A DNA stretch of 64,000 nt from Azospirillum canadense (GTDB taxonomy: Bacteria > Pseudomonadota > Alphaproteobacteria > Azospirillales > Azospirillaceae): assembly GCF_025961225.1 (NCBI RefSeq), contig NZ_JAOQNG010000002.1, positions 124,001 through 188,000 of the forward strand. The letters are read 5' to 3'. Positions 27,395 through 35,962 of the stretch are shown piece after piece (the first letter of the stretch is position 1; every line of letters starts with the position of its first letter). Below the pieces are notes generated by a model that worked only from the letters and a program-made list of their open reading frames with translations, was not told where the DNA came from and did not search any database. Made by a program: the position numbers and the translations under genes.

Positions 27395-29259
27395 CCGTTG
27401 ATCTCCGCCGGACTGTCTTCAAGCATCGTGTTCCGCGGCTCCCCCACGGTCAGCACGATCCGGAAGGAGGTTCCGCGCTCCACGGGCAACCGGCTGACGG
27501 TCGCGTCGATCTGGCCCGTGAGGCTGGTGATGAGGCGCATCCCCAGGCTGCGCGTCTTGCGCATGTCGAAACCGTCGGGCAGGCCCGGACCCTGGTCGGA
27601 CACGATCAGCTCGGCGGCCATCTCAGGGGGGGCGCCGGTCTTGCGCAGTTCCACCAGGATGTTCGCCGGCTCGGCCCCGCGGTGCTTGATGGCGTTCGTG
27701 ATCAGCTCGTTGGCGATCAGGCCCAGTGGGGCCGCCTGGTCGATCGGCAGGTCGATGCGGTCGGCTTTCACCGCGATGGCGCCCAGCGTGGCGCCGGACG
27801 CCCGCGACAGGTCGGTGCACAGCTCGTTGAGGTAGCTGCCGAACTCGATGGTCTGGAACTGCTCGGTCTGGTAGAGGCGGCTGTGCACGCGGGCGATGGC
27901 GTCGATGCGCGCCCGGGCGTCCTGGAAATGCGCGCGCTCGGTCGCCCCCGGAAGGCTCATCGTCTGCAGGGTCAGGAGGCTGGAGACGAGCTGGAGGCTG
28001 TTCTTCACGCGGTGGTTCACCTCGCGCAGCAACGTGGACTTCTGGCCCACAAGCTTGCGCAGCGTCGCCTCCATCGACTTGATCTCGGTGATGTCGATGT
28101 GCATCAGCACCGCACCTCCGAACGGGCCGGCGGCCATCGGGGCGGCCAAGCACCGGTACCAGCGCGGGCCCCCCGCCGACAGGCCGGGATATTCGATCGA
28201 CACCGGCGCGCCGCCCAGCAGCAGAAGGCCGCGCAGTCCCTCGATCAGGGCGTCGGCGTGCTCCGCCCCGCCGGCCTGGGTCGAGGCGCAGGCCTCCAGG
28301 TAGTTGTCGCCGATGATGGAGCCATCGCCGAGGAAGCCGGCGCCCGGCCCGCCCTCTGCCCAGGCTTTGTTGACGGAGATAATGTGGCCGCCGTGGTCGA
28401 GCACTGCGATGTGCGCCGGCAGCGCGTCCAGCGTCGCCTTGGTCTGCTCGGCCAGCTGGCGCATGGCCAGCGCGTTGGCCTTCAGCTCCTCGCGGGTGCG
28501 GCGGCGCTCGGTGATGTCACGCAGGATGCCGGTGATGAAGCTGCGCCCCTCCGATTCCCAGCGGGCGAGCGAAACCTCCAGGTCGATGCGCGAGCCGTCG
28601 CGCCGGCGGCCGATCAACTCGATGGGGGCTTGGCGGTCGACGGCGTCGCGGTCGACCAGGCTGGACCAGTCCGGGGAGCCCTCCGCCAGGACGAGGCTCA
28701 CGCTCTGCCCGATCAACTCGTTGGGGCGGTACCCGAACTGCTGCGCCGCAGCACCGTTGGCCCATTGCAGGACGCCGCGGGTGTCGGTGGTGACGATCGC
28801 GTCGGGGGCCGTGTCCACGATCGCCCGGTAACGGGCGTCGCGCTGCTCGCGCAGGACCCGCTCGCGGTTGACCACCGCGGTCACGTCGGTGACCTGGATC
28901 ACGCAATAGCGGGCGCCGTTCGCTGTCATCGGGCGGATCAGCACGTTGTGCACCATGCGCCGGCCGTCGGCGCAGCGCAGCGGGAACAGCACCGGGTTCA
29001 GGGTGTGCGACAGGACGCTGGGGGCACCGGTGTCCAGCACGTCGCGGATCGCCGTGTGCAGGCGCGAATCGCGAAGTGCCGGAAGCGCGTCCACCAGTTC
29101 CTGCCCATGGATCGTCGTCGACGGCACCCCGGAGGCGGCCTCCATCCATCCGTTCCAGAACTGCACGCGGCCATGGCGGTCGAGCACGACGATACCGACG
29201 TCGAGCGCGTCCAGAATGCTTTCCTGCCAGGGCAGCCGCTTAACGTCCGTCGGTTCCAT
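27391..29259 (-). CDS. Multi-PAS sensor histidine kinase, HWE/HisKA_2 type
   Basis: A 622-residue soluble kinase with no membrane segment. Three PAS-type domains occupy roughly residues 10-125, 130-250 and 265-385 (the first with LDVGIVVLDRHGRVQFWNGW, the second ending GILRDITERRR). The phospho-acceptor helix LREVNHRVKNSLQLVSSLL lies near residue 410 and is of HisKA_2 type. The ATPase domain follows: LIANELITNAIKH as N box, VSDQGPGLPDGF and LGMRLITSLTGQI. I chose the ATG at 29259, which overlaps the CheC-like gene by 20 bases. An ATG at 29295 would lengthen the overlap. Confidence 0.88.
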   Translation of the reverse strand: MEPTDVKRLPWQESILDALDVGIVVLDRHGRVQFWNGWMEAASGVPSTTIHGQELVDALPALRDSRLHTAIRDVLDTGAPSVLSHTLNPVLFPLRCADGRRMVHNVLIRPMTANGARYCVIQVTDVTAVVNRERVLREQRDARYRAIVDTAPDAIVTTDTRGVLQWANGAAAQQFGYRPNELIGQSVSLVLAEGSPDWSSLVDRDAVDRQAPIELIGRRRDGSRIDLEVSLARWESEGRSFITGILRDITERRRTREELKANALAMRQLAEQTKATLDALPAHIAVLDHGGHIISVNKAWAEGGPGAGFLGDGSIIGDNYLEACASTQAGGAEHADALIEGLRGLLLLGGAPVSIEYPGLSAGGPRWYRCLAAPMAAGPFGGAVLMHIDITEIKSMEATLRKLVGQKSTLLREVNHRVKNSLQLVSSLLTLQTMSLPGATERAHFQDARARIDAIARVHSRLYQTEQFQTIEFGSYLNELCTDLSRASGATLGAIAVKADRIDLPIDQAAPLGLIANELITNAIKHRGAEPANILVELRKTGAPPEMAAELIVSDQGPGLPDGFDMRKTRSLGMRLITSLTGQIDATVSRLPVERGTSFRIVLTVGEPRNTMLEDSPAEING

Positions 29260-29881
29260 GGGGTGTCCCGGAGGCGATGCGTTCAATGAATCCATGGATG
29301 AGGCCCTTCAGGGACTCCAGAGACGACAACCCCATCATGAGGGCGATGTAGCCCCGGATGCTGCGGCTGCGGATCAGGAAGTCGATGTAGAGAAACATCA
29401 CCAACTCGTCGGCGTTCGACGCGCCGTTCTCAAAAATCCGGTCGCTGTCGCCGCGCAGTACGCTCGGCAGCGAGATGTCCAGCCGGTCCTTGAGCGTGTT
29501 GGCCATCACGACCAGACAGCCGTTCAGGATGATGTTTCCGATCTCCGCCAGCGCGTCCTGTTCCAGGTCGACGATTTCCTCCAGGCTGAGCGCGCTGCCC
29601 AGCACGGCGCGCGCCAGTTCCAGGCTGTTGGTTTCCGGGAAGATCAGCAGCGCCCGCCCCGAGAATGAGCCTTGGAAGGACTGCTCGACGGCGACCAGGC
29701 CCGACCGTTCGCGCGTGGCCAGGAAATGAGCGGCATCGGCGCGGCTGACGATCTCCACCGAAGGCACCGACAGCAGCACCTGGTCGGTGACCATCCGGCT
29801 GAGATGGGTGGCGGCGCGCCCGACCCCCATGTTCACCAGCTCCGTCAGCGCATCGCGCTCCAGGTCGGTCAGTTCAACCAT
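29240..29881 (-). CDS. CheC-like phosphatase, second copy
   Basis: A 213-residue paralogue of the CheC at 16288. It keeps both phosphatase motifs: ERDALTELVNMGVGRAA (Glu14, Asn17) and EQDALAEIGNIILNGCL (Glu113, Asn116). The two proteins also share SVPxVEIV and SLPSxLRG. I chose the ATG at 29881 because it aligns with the start of the other CheC; the frame stays open upstream without family similarity. It is transcribed with the PAS kinase and receiver, so it probably dephosphorylates that receiver. Confidence 0.85.
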   Translation of the reverse strand: MVELTDLERDALTELVNMGVGRAATHLSRMVTDQVLLSVPSVEIVSRADAAHFLATRERSGLVAVEQSFQGSFSGRALLIFPETNSLELARAVLGSALSLEEIVDLEQDALAEIGNIILNGCLVVMANTLKDRLDISLPSVLRGDSDRIFENGASNADELVMFLYIDFLIRSRSIRGYIALMMGLSSLESLKGLIHGFIERIASGTPHGTDGR

Positions 29882-30273
29882 GCACCGGCGCTCCAAGTCG
29901 TCCCGAAATGGTCTGCCCGTACGGGACCGTCCCGCCGCGCCAAGTATCTCGACATTTTGACCAATTTTGGACAGGAAGGCTGTAAAAAATATTCCCGTCA
30001 ATGGCATATGCCGAATATGGGAGACCTATAGCCATATAGGCGTGGCCCGGTTGTACATGCAACGCGTGTCAGGTTTCATTGGGCTTGCCTTGCCTGTTTA
30101 CAACGTTTGTGCACGCGTTCTTGTGATGCTCGCCCGGGCCGGAGAGCCTCGCCGGGATGACGGTTGGAAACGGCGGCCGGGACGGGAATGATCCCCAACT
30201 CTTCAGGCCAGAACGACGGGACGCCGCCTTGCGCGGATGGGCTGCCGCCATTTCGGCGCAGCCCGCCATGCCA
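29882..30273. other. Noncoding region upstream of the CheC-like/kinase/receiver operon
   Basis: This 392-bp gap is less GC-rich than its surroundings near 29950-30045, as expected for a promoter of the minus-strand cheC-like operon. It contains a short perfect inverted repeat, CCTATA (30025-30030) and TATAGG (30035-30040), and the AT-rich run TGTAAAAAATATTCCCG just before. The rest, to the argE stop, shows no gene or RNA structure that I can support. Confidence 0.4.
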
Positions 30274-31425
30274 TTACGCCGCAAGGCGACCGACGAGATC
30301 CTTTATGAACCTTTCGCAGGCGGTGACCTGGGCAACGTCGATGTACTCGTTCGGCTGGTGCGCCTGGTCGATGCTGCCCGGCCCGCACAGGACGGTGGAC
30401 AGGCCCGCCGCCTGGAACTGCCCGGCTTCCGCGGCGAAGGACACCATGCCGGTGTCGTTGCGACCGGTCAGCGCGTGGCACAGCTGGGCGGCCGTCCCCG
30501 CCGGTTCCGGCGCCAGTCCAGGAACGCCGGCCAGCTGCTCGGTGCGGATGTCGCAGTCTGGGCTGATGCGCCGTATCCGCGCCAGCAGCCGGTCGCACTC
30601 CGCCGCGAAGCGGTCGCGGTAGCGTGTCCAGTCGTCGCCGGGAAGCGGGCGGATGTCCCACAGGAAGGAACAGTGGCGGGCGGTGATGTTGGGGGCAGTG
30701 CCGCCCTCGATCGTGCCGACGTGGAGAGTCGTGAAGGGGGGATCGAAGCCGCAGGTGGGATCGGACGCGGCGATGTTCTCCTCCGCCATGTCGGCGATCA
30801 GGGAGACCAGCCGTGCTGCGACCATCACCGCGCTGACGCCGCGGTCGATCTGCGAGGAGTGCACCTCGTGCCCGGTCACCGTCGTCCGCAGCACGTAGCA
30901 GCCTTTGTGCGCCAGCACCACGCCCATCGACGTCGGTTCCCCGACGATGACCGCGCTGGGGCGCGGCAACTCCGCGGCCATCCGCTCGATCATCGCGGGC
31001 GCGCCGAGGCAGCCGACCTCCTCGTCGTAGGACAGGGCAAGATGCAGGGGGCGCTTCAGCTTGGCCGCCAGCATCTCCGGCAGCAGGGCCAGCGCCACGG
31101 CCGGGAAGCTCTTCATGTCGGCGGTGCCGCGCCCGTACAGGCGGCCGTCGCGTTCGTTGAGCGTGAACGGGTCGGTGTCCCAGGGTTGCCCGTCCACCGG
31201 CACGACGTCGGTGTGGGCGGAGAGCACGACGCCGCCTTCCTCCGCCGGTCCGATCGTCGCGAACAGGTTGGCCTTGCTGCCGTCCGCGCTGGGGACCACG
31301 CGGCTTTCGACGCCGTGTCCGGCAAGATGATCGCGGACCCAGTCGATCAGCGCCATGTTCGACCGGCGCGAAACCGTGTCGAACCCGACCAGCCGGGCAA
31401 TCATCGCCTTGGAATTTTCATGCAC
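30274..31425 (-). CDS. argE: Acetylornithine deacetylase (M20 family)
   Basis: A 383-residue zinc amidohydrolase that hydrolyses N-acetylornithine to ornithine in arginine synthesis, or a close M20 relative. The metal-site blocks are VVLSAHTDVVPVDGQPW (His, Asp), RGTADMKSFPAVAL (bridging Asp) and LSYDEEVGCLGAPAM (catalytic Glu-Glu). The dimerisation domain includes GHEVHSSQIDRGVSAV, and the last His ligand lies in LCGPGSIDQAHQPNEYI. Length and order match ArgE. The start is taken as a GTG at 31425; an ATG at 31404 is the alternative. Neighbours are unrelated, so it is probably a lone gene. Confidence 0.9.
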   Translation of the reverse strand: MHENSKAMIARLVGFDTVSRRSNMALIDWVRDHLAGHGVESRVVPSADGSKANLFATIGPAEEGGVVLSAHTDVVPVDGQPWDTDPFTLNERDGRLYGRGTADMKSFPAVALALLPEMLAAKLKRPLHLALSYDEEVGCLGAPAMIERMAAELPRPSAVIVGEPTSMGVVLAHKGCYVLRTTVTGHEVHSSQIDRGVSAVMVAARLVSLIADMAEENIAASDPTCGFDPPFTTLHVGTIEGGTAPNITARHCSFLWDIRPLPGDDWTRYRDRFAAECDRLLARIRRISPDCDIRTEQLAGVPGLAPEPAGTAAQLCHALTGRNDTGMVSFAAEAGQFQAAGLSTVLCGPGSIDQAHQPNEYIDVAQVTACERFIKDLVGRLAA

Positions 31426-31612
31426 CCTGGAAGATCCGTCCTGGAACCCGATCCGTATTCGAACCGGTGTGATATTCTTTAGACCCTAAACACTGGCCCC
31501 TGTACCCCCCTTTGTCAAATGCGACATCCCTGCAGCGCGGAAAACGCCGCAGGGATGTTGCGAATTGCGGGGGCGGGGCAGGAGCGGGGGTAATGGTCCG
31601 ACGGCCGACGGG

Positions 31613-31960
31613 TCAGGCGGCTGTCCAGACCTTTTCCGTTAGGACCGTGCGCACCAGGGTCAAGGCGCTTTCCGCGCTCTCCCGCCCGTCGAGCTTGGAG
31701 GCCAGCGCCTCGATCTGCGGGGCGGGCATGGTGGAGCGCAGCCGGCGCACGGTGTCGGTCAGGTGGCGCTTGGCGAAGCGCGCTTGGTTGCCCCGTTCGG
31801 ACAATTCCTGGAAGGCCTGCCGCCGCGTCGCGGCGTCGCGCCCGGCGCTGGCTGCGGACGCCCGCTCGGCCGCCGCCGTTAAGTCGTTGTTCGCTTGAAG
31901 ATACTTGGTGATCGCCTCGGTGAGGATCCGGTTGGCTTGCATCAAGGGATCAAGGGACAT
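31613..31960 (-). CDS. Small helical protein of unknown function
   Basis: A 115-residue protein predicted to be nearly all alpha-helix: LDPLMQANRILTEAITKYLQ, then a long Ala/Arg/Glu-rich helix RRQAFQELSERGNQARFAKR and IEALASKLDGRESAESALTL. There is no signal peptide, membrane segment or cysteine. I do not recognise the family. The ATG at 31960 gives the compact form; the frame continues upstream without coding character. It is divergent from the DUF2934 gene across 332 bp. Confidence 0.6.
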   Translation of the reverse strand: MSLDPLMQANRILTEAITKYLQANNDLTAAAERASAASAGRDAATRRQAFQELSERGNQARFAKRHLTDTVRRLRSTMPAPQIEALASKLDGRESAESALTLVRTVLTEKVWTAA

Positions 31961-32028
31961 GCGATGGACTCTTTGCCTTTTGTGATGGCGCCGGGTCGGG
32001 GCGGCCCAATGCCCAGTTGGTTTGCTGA

Positions 32029-32058
32029 AAATTAAATTCAGTGAATGCCGATATTCAA
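32029..32058 (-). promoter_or_regulatory. Candidate promoter of the 115-residue helical protein gene
   Basis: On the minus strand TTGAAT (32058-32053) and TAATTT (32034-32029) are spaced by 18 bp, about 70 bases before the ATG. This fits a housekeeping-type promoter. The surrounding stretch is the most AT-rich part of this gap. Confidence 0.35.
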
Positions 32059-32175
32059 CCCGGCGAAGTGTCCTATGCGGACCGGGTCGCGATCCCTGGG
32101 TGCCGCCTTCGCCCTCCCGACCTACCACGTGTCGCCGCATCTGGAGTGGCGAGAATATAGGACCATATGATTTAA

Positions 32176-32203
32176 GGAACGGTTTTTTTGTATGCTGTCG
32201 TCT
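32176..32203 (+). promoter_or_regulatory. EcfG-like (general stress sigma factor) promoter candidate before DUF2934 gene
   Basis: GGAAC at 32176-32180 is followed after 18 bases by CGTC at 32199-32202. The alphaproteobacterial general-stress promoter is GGAAC-N16/17-CGTT, so the -35 is exact while spacing and -10 deviate slightly. It stands about 90 bases before the DUF2934 gene. The rest of the gap from 31961 to 32292 holds nothing else I can name. Confidence 0.35.
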
Positions 32204-32292
32204 GTCACATAGACCGGGAACTCAGCGGCACAGCCGTCGTTTTTCTCAAGCGTCGTGATTTCTGCGGCCAAAGCCCAATTGGAGACTGAAGA

Positions 32293-32877
32293 ATGCAAGG
32301 CGATCGCGAGGAACGGATCCGCCGTCGCGCCTACGAGATCTGGGAGCGCGAAGGGCACCCGGAGGGGCGTGGTGAGGCTCATTGGGCGCAGGCTTGCGCC
32401 GAAGTCGATGCCGAAGACAAGGCGTCGATCGTCGAAAAGGCGGTCGACGCCGGTGCCAACGTGGTGACCAAGGTGGTGCGCCGCACCAAAAAGGCGGCCA
32501 CGGAGGCGATCGGGGCCGGCCTGAACGCCGTCGTGGACGTGGTGGAGGAGGCCCTGGCCCCGAAGAAGCCGCGCGCCCGCAAGGCCAAGGACGAGGCGGG
32601 CAAGGCCGAAGCGGCCCCGGCACCGGCGGCGGAGCCCGCCAAGCCGGTGGAACCTGCCAAGGCGGCCAAGGCCGGCAAGAAGAGCCAGCTTCCGGTTCCC
32701 GAAACCGGCACCCGCGCCCTGGCCAAGACCGAGGACATGGAGAGCGCCGAAAAGACGGTGAAACCGGCGCGCGGCAAGCCCGGCAAGTCGGTGAAGCCGG
32801 AGGCCGACAAGCCGGAGGCGGCCGCGAAGCCCCGCCGCAAGTCGGCCGCCGGGCAGAACAGCGAAGTGGCCCATTGA
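32293..32877 (+). CDS. DUF2934 protein with basic Lys/Ala/Pro-rich tail
   Basis: A 194-residue protein. Residues 1-35 form a DUF2934 domain (REERIRRRAYEIWEREGHP, then EAHWAQA). Residues 40-95 are predicted helices (IVEKAVDAGANVVTKVVRRT, then AIGAGLNAVVDVVEEAL). The tail from about 95 to the end is low-complexity and basic, built from Lys, Ala and Pro (KKPRARKAKDEAGKAEAAP, GKPGKSVKPEADKPEAAAKP), like histone H1-type bacterial proteins. Nucleic-acid binding is therefore plausible. DUF2934 itself has no settled function. A terminator follows directly. Confidence 0.78.
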   Translation: MQGDREERIRRRAYEIWEREGHPEGRGEAHWAQACAEVDAEDKASIVEKAVDAGANVVTKVVRRTKKAATEAIGAGLNAVVDVVEEALAPKKPRARKAKDEAGKAEAAPAPAAEPAKPVEPAKAAKAGKKSQLPVPETGTRALAKTEDMESAEKTVKPARGKPGKSVKPEADKPEAAAKPRRKSAAGQNSEVAH

Positions 32878-32883
32878 GACGAA

Positions 32884-32920
32884 AAGCCCCTCTTCCCGCA
32901 CCGGGAGAGGGGCTTCGTTT
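32884..32920 (+). terminator. Rho-independent terminator after DUF2934 gene
   Basis: AAGCCCCTCTTCCCG pairs with CGGGAGAGGGGCTT with one bulged base and a short loop, followed by CGTTT. It starts seven bases after the stop codon. The partner gene on the other strand ends 20 bases beyond, so it may also act for that gene. Confidence 0.85.
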
Positions 32921-32940
32921 ATGCCGTCACACGCGCGACG

Positions 32941-34233
32941 TCATAGGCAGGGCCGGATGTAGGGGCGGTTCGCCTCCCACAGCTCGTCCAGGATCCTGAC
33001 GGCGGCGTCGGTGGAGTTGACCACCGGGTCGATCAGCAGCGCTTGAAACGCCAACTCCTTCGAGGCATGCACCGCCGCTTCGACGGTAAGCTGCTGCACG
33101 CTCGCCTGGACTGCCAGCAGCTTGGCGATCGGGTCGGGCAGGAGCCCCAGGGAGATGGGGTGGACGCCGGCCGCGTCGGCCAGCAGCGGCACCTCCACGG
33201 CCAAGTCCGGCGGCAGGTTCGGGATGACCCCCTGGTTGAGGACGATGCCCGATTCGATGAAGCGCTTCTGGTTGTGCAGCACGCCGGCGATCACCTGCAC
33301 GGCCCGCTCGCCCCAGGACGGCTGGGTCCAGTCGTCGGGGATCGGCGTGGTGCCGGCGATGACGCCGTCCATCAGCCCGTTCAGGATGCCGCGCCCGCGC
33401 TCATCCTCGGCAAAGTCGAATCCGTGCTCCCCACCCTCCCAGCCGTAGGGGAGGTATTCGCCCATATGGTCGTCGCTGCAGGTCGGCCACAGGCCGAAGG
33501 CGTGGAACATGCGGCGGGTCAGCGGGGTGAAGGCCGGGTCGTGCGTCTTCTCCTTCTCGCGCAGCAGCGGGTAGAGGTCGCGGCCAGTGGCCCGATCCCG
33601 GATGTGCATCAGCCATTGGAAATGGTTCAGCCCGGCGCCCCAGATATCCACGTCCTTTTCAGCCATCCCCAGAATCTGGCAGACGAACCAGCGCGCCAGG
33701 AAGACGCCGTGGCACAGGCCGAGCGTCTTGACCTTGGTGTGCTTGGCGAGGCCCAGGACAACGCGGCTTTCCGGATTTGACAGGTTGATGAACAGCGCGT
33801 CGGGGCACAGCTCCTCCACGTCGCGGGCGAAGTCGAAGATCAGCGGCAGTGTCCGCAGCGTGAAGAACAGTCCGCCGGGGCCGCCGTTCTCGCCCAGCGT
33901 GTGGCGGATGCCATGCTTCTTCGGAACCTCGAAATCCAGCTTCCACAGCCGGTTGCGGTCGATGGCGACGGAGTTCACGACGAATTCCGCCCCGGCCAGG
34001 GCGGCGCGGCGGTCGGTCGTCTGCTCGATGATGATGCCGGCCCCGCCCTTGGCGTTGAGCACGCGGGCGAGCGCCGCCATGCGCTCCAGCGCGACCGGGT
34101 TGGTGTCCACCAGGGTCAGGGTGCTGCCGGACAACTCGCGCGTCGTGAACAGGTCGCGGTACATGCTGAGCCCGAAGGCCGCGCTGCCGGCGCCCAGGAA
34201 GACGATTTTGGTGGTTTTGGGTGTTGAGAGCAT
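32941..34233 (-). CDS. Glycoside hydrolase family 4 (alpha-glucosidase/galactosidase-like)
   Basis: A 430-residue GH4 enzyme. These enzymes need NAD+ and a divalent metal and hydrolyse by a redox-elimination route. The N-terminal nucleotide fold is [42 protein letters not shown] and [12 protein letters not shown] include the Asn, Cys and His of the metal site. [11 protein letters not shown] is also conserved. Anomer and phosphate specificity cannot be read with confidence; the sequence looks closer to the MelA/AglA side than to 6-phospho-beta-glucosidases. It is divergent from a GH1 gene. Confidence 0.86.
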   Translation of the reverse strand: MLSTPKTTKIVFLGAGSAAFGLSMYRDLFTTRELSGSTLTLVDTNPVALERMAALARVLNAKGGAGIIIEQTTDRRAALAGAEFVVNSVAIDRNRLWKLDFEVPKKHGIRHTLGENGGPGGLFFTLRTLPLIFDFARDVEELCPDALFINLSNPESRVVLGLAKHTKVKTLGLCHGVFLARWFVCQILGMAEKDVDIWGAGLNHFQWLMHIRDRATGRDLYPLLREKEKTHDPAFTPLTRRMFHAFGLWPTCSDDHMGEYLPYGWEGGEHGFDFAEDERGRGILNGLMDGVIAGTTPIPDDWTQPSWGERAVQVIAGVLHNQKRFIESGIVLNQGVIPNLPPDLAVEVPLLADAAGVHPISLGLLPDPIAKLLAVQASVQQLTVEAAVHASKELAFQALLIDPVVNSTDAAVRILDELWEANRPYIRPCL

Positions 34234-34280
34234 GGAGCGCCTCCCATCGGCGGGAAGGTGGCCTACCGCCGTGGGGCAAG

Positions 34281-34309
34281 TATACTCTTGTTAACCCGAA
34301 GAGACTATA
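34281..34309. promoter_or_regulatory. Inverted repeat in the GH4/GH1 divergent promoter region
   Basis: Arms TATACTCTT (34281-34289) and AAGAGACTATA (34299-34309) form an imperfect palindrome centred between the two divergent glycosidase genes, with a CTCTT/AAGAG core. This is a plausible operator for a shared regulator. No regulator gene lies next to it. Confidence 0.3.
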
Positions 34310-34407
34310 ACCAAAGAACAGAACAAAGGCGGCCGCGCCTTCTGCGCCGCAACATCGCGGGTGCAGCATAACACTTTGGCAGCATGAAATTGTCAGGGAG
34401 TCTCGCC

Positions 34408-35739
34408 ATGGCACCCTTTACCTTTCCCCGGGATTTCCTGTGGGGCGCCTCCACCGCCGCCTACCAGATCGAGGGGGCCATCCATGAGGACGGCCGCGGT
34501 CCCTGCGTGTGGGACACCTTCACCGCCGCCGGGCGCATCCAGGACGGCAGCAGCGCCGCCGTCGCCTGCGACCATTACCACCGCTGGGCGGAAGACATCG
34601 CGCTGCTGAAGGCGGCAGGCTTCAACGCCTACCGATTCTCCATCGCTTGGCCGCGCATCCTGCCCACGGGCACGGGTGCCGTGAACCGGGCGGGGCTGGA
34701 CTTCTACGACCGGCTGGTGGACGCGGTGCTGGAGGCCGGCATCCGCCCCATGGCCTGCCTGTATCACTGGGACCTGCCGCAGCCGCTGGAGGATCGGGGT
34801 GGCTGGCAGGGGCGGGAGATCGTCGGGCCATTTGCCGACTACGCGCGCATCGTCACGGCGCGGTTGGCCGACCGGGTCAAGGACTGGATGATGCTGAACG
34901 AGCCCAACGTGGTCGCCACCCACGGCTACGGTACGGGGGAGCATGCGCCCGGCCACAAGCTGGGCGAGGTCGGCATCCTGCGGGCGCTGCACCACCAGAA
35001 CCTCGCCCAAGGGGCGGCGTTGCGGGCCATCGCGGCGGAGCATTCCGGGCTGACGCTCGGCACCGTCATCAACCTCCAGCCCTGCCGGGCGGAAAGCGAC
35101 CGTCCGGAGGACGTCGCGGCGGCGGCGCGCTGGGACGCGGTGTGGAACCGCGTGGCGCTGGACGGCGTGATGCGCGGCAAAATCCCCGACCTGATGGCCG
35201 AGCGGATGAAGGACTTCGTCCTGCCCGGCGACGAGGAGGCGATCCGCTACCCCATCGACCTGCTGGGCATCAACTATTACTCGCGCATGACCATGAAGCA
35301 CGAGGCGGGGCACCCGTTCGACGTCTGGTGGGGCGACGCCCATTGCGACCGCTGGACCGCCATGGCTTGGCCGGTGCAGCCCGACGGGCTCTACGACCTG
35401 CTGATGGAGTTCAGGCGCGACTACGGCAACCCCGCCGTCTTCGTGGCGGAGAACGGGGCGGCCTACGACGACGTCGTGGGGCCGGACGGAGCGGTCCATG
35501 ACGCGGAGCGGGTGGCCTTCCTGCGCGACCATGTGGCGGAGGTCGGCCGGGCGCTGCAACAGGGCTGCAACGTCAAGGGCTACCTGTGCTGGAGCCTGCT
35601 GGACAACTTCGAATGGGCCTTCGGCCTGAGCAAGCGCTTCGGCATCGTGCGCGTCGATTACGACACGCTGAAACGCACGCCGAAGGACAGCTACCGCTTC
35701 CTGAGCGGGGTCGCGAAGAGCGGGCAGCTGCCGGCGTGA
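34408..35739 (+). CDS. Beta-glucosidase, GH1 family (first copy)
   Basis: A 443-residue GH1 enzyme that releases terminal beta-linked sugars. The N-terminal signature is FPRDFLWGASTAAYQIEGA. The acid/base is Glu165 in MLNEPNVVA, and the nucleophile is Glu348 in VAENGAAYDD. SLLDNFEWAFGLSKRFG forms the aglycone side of the site. No signal peptide is visible, so it acts in the cytosol. I chose the ATG at 34408 because AGGGAG lies seven bases upstream; an ATG at 34384 has no such site. A perfect 10-bp terminator stem follows the gene. Confidence 0.93.
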   Translation: MAPFTFPRDFLWGASTAAYQIEGAIHEDGRGPCVWDTFTAAGRIQDGSSAAVACDHYHRWAEDIALLKAAGFNAYRFSIAWPRILPTGTGAVNRAGLDFYDRLVDAVLEAGIRPMACLYHWDLPQPLEDRGGWQGREIVGPFADYARIVTARLADRVKDWMMLNEPNVVATHGYGTGEHAPGHKLGEVGILRALHHQNLAQGAALRAIAAEHSGLTLGTVINLQPCRAESDRPEDVAAAARWDAVWNRVALDGVMRGKIPDLMAERMKDFVLPGDEEAIRYPIDLLGINYYSRMTMKHEAGHPFDVWWGDAHCDRWTAMAWPVQPDGLYDLLMEFRRDYGNPAVFVAENGAAYDDVVGPDGAVHDAERVAFLRDHVAEVGRALQQGCNVKGYLCWSLLDNFEWAFGLSKRFGIVRVDYDTLKRTPKDSYRFLSGVAKSGQLPA

Positions 35740-35750
35740 GGTCATAGGAT

Positions 35751-35780
35751 GAAGGCACGGGCGGCGGTCCCCGTGCCTTC
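35751..35780 (+). terminator. Hairpin terminator after first GH1 gene
   Basis: GAAGGCACGG and CCGTGCCTTC form a perfect 10-bp stem with a 10-base loop, starting 12 bases after the stop codon. No T-run follows, so termination may depend on the stem alone. Confidence 0.65.
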
Positions 35781-35803
35781 GCGCCGGGCGTTTCTGCGGC
35801 AAA

Positions 35804-35826
35804 AAACGCTTATGTCCAAAGCGTTT
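35804..35826. promoter_or_regulatory. Perfect 8-bp inverted repeat upstream of glycosyltransferase gene (operator candidate)
   Basis: AAACGCTT (35804-35811) and AAGCGTTT (35819-35826) are exact reverse complements separated by seven bases. The size suits a dimeric transcription factor. A TATAAATA stretch lies about 45 bases further on, before the glycosyltransferase gene, so the palindrome sits where a repressor or activator would bind. Confidence 0.45.
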
Positions 35827-35962
35827 AGGCTGCCTCCGAAAATGGCGCAGGACTTTGCAACGAATCTATAAATAAAACGCGGCCGCGCATCCCGGAATTA
35901 TCACATCCGGCGCAAGCGTGGGCGGCGCTAATCAGGATGCGGTGCCACTGCTGCGTCCGGTC

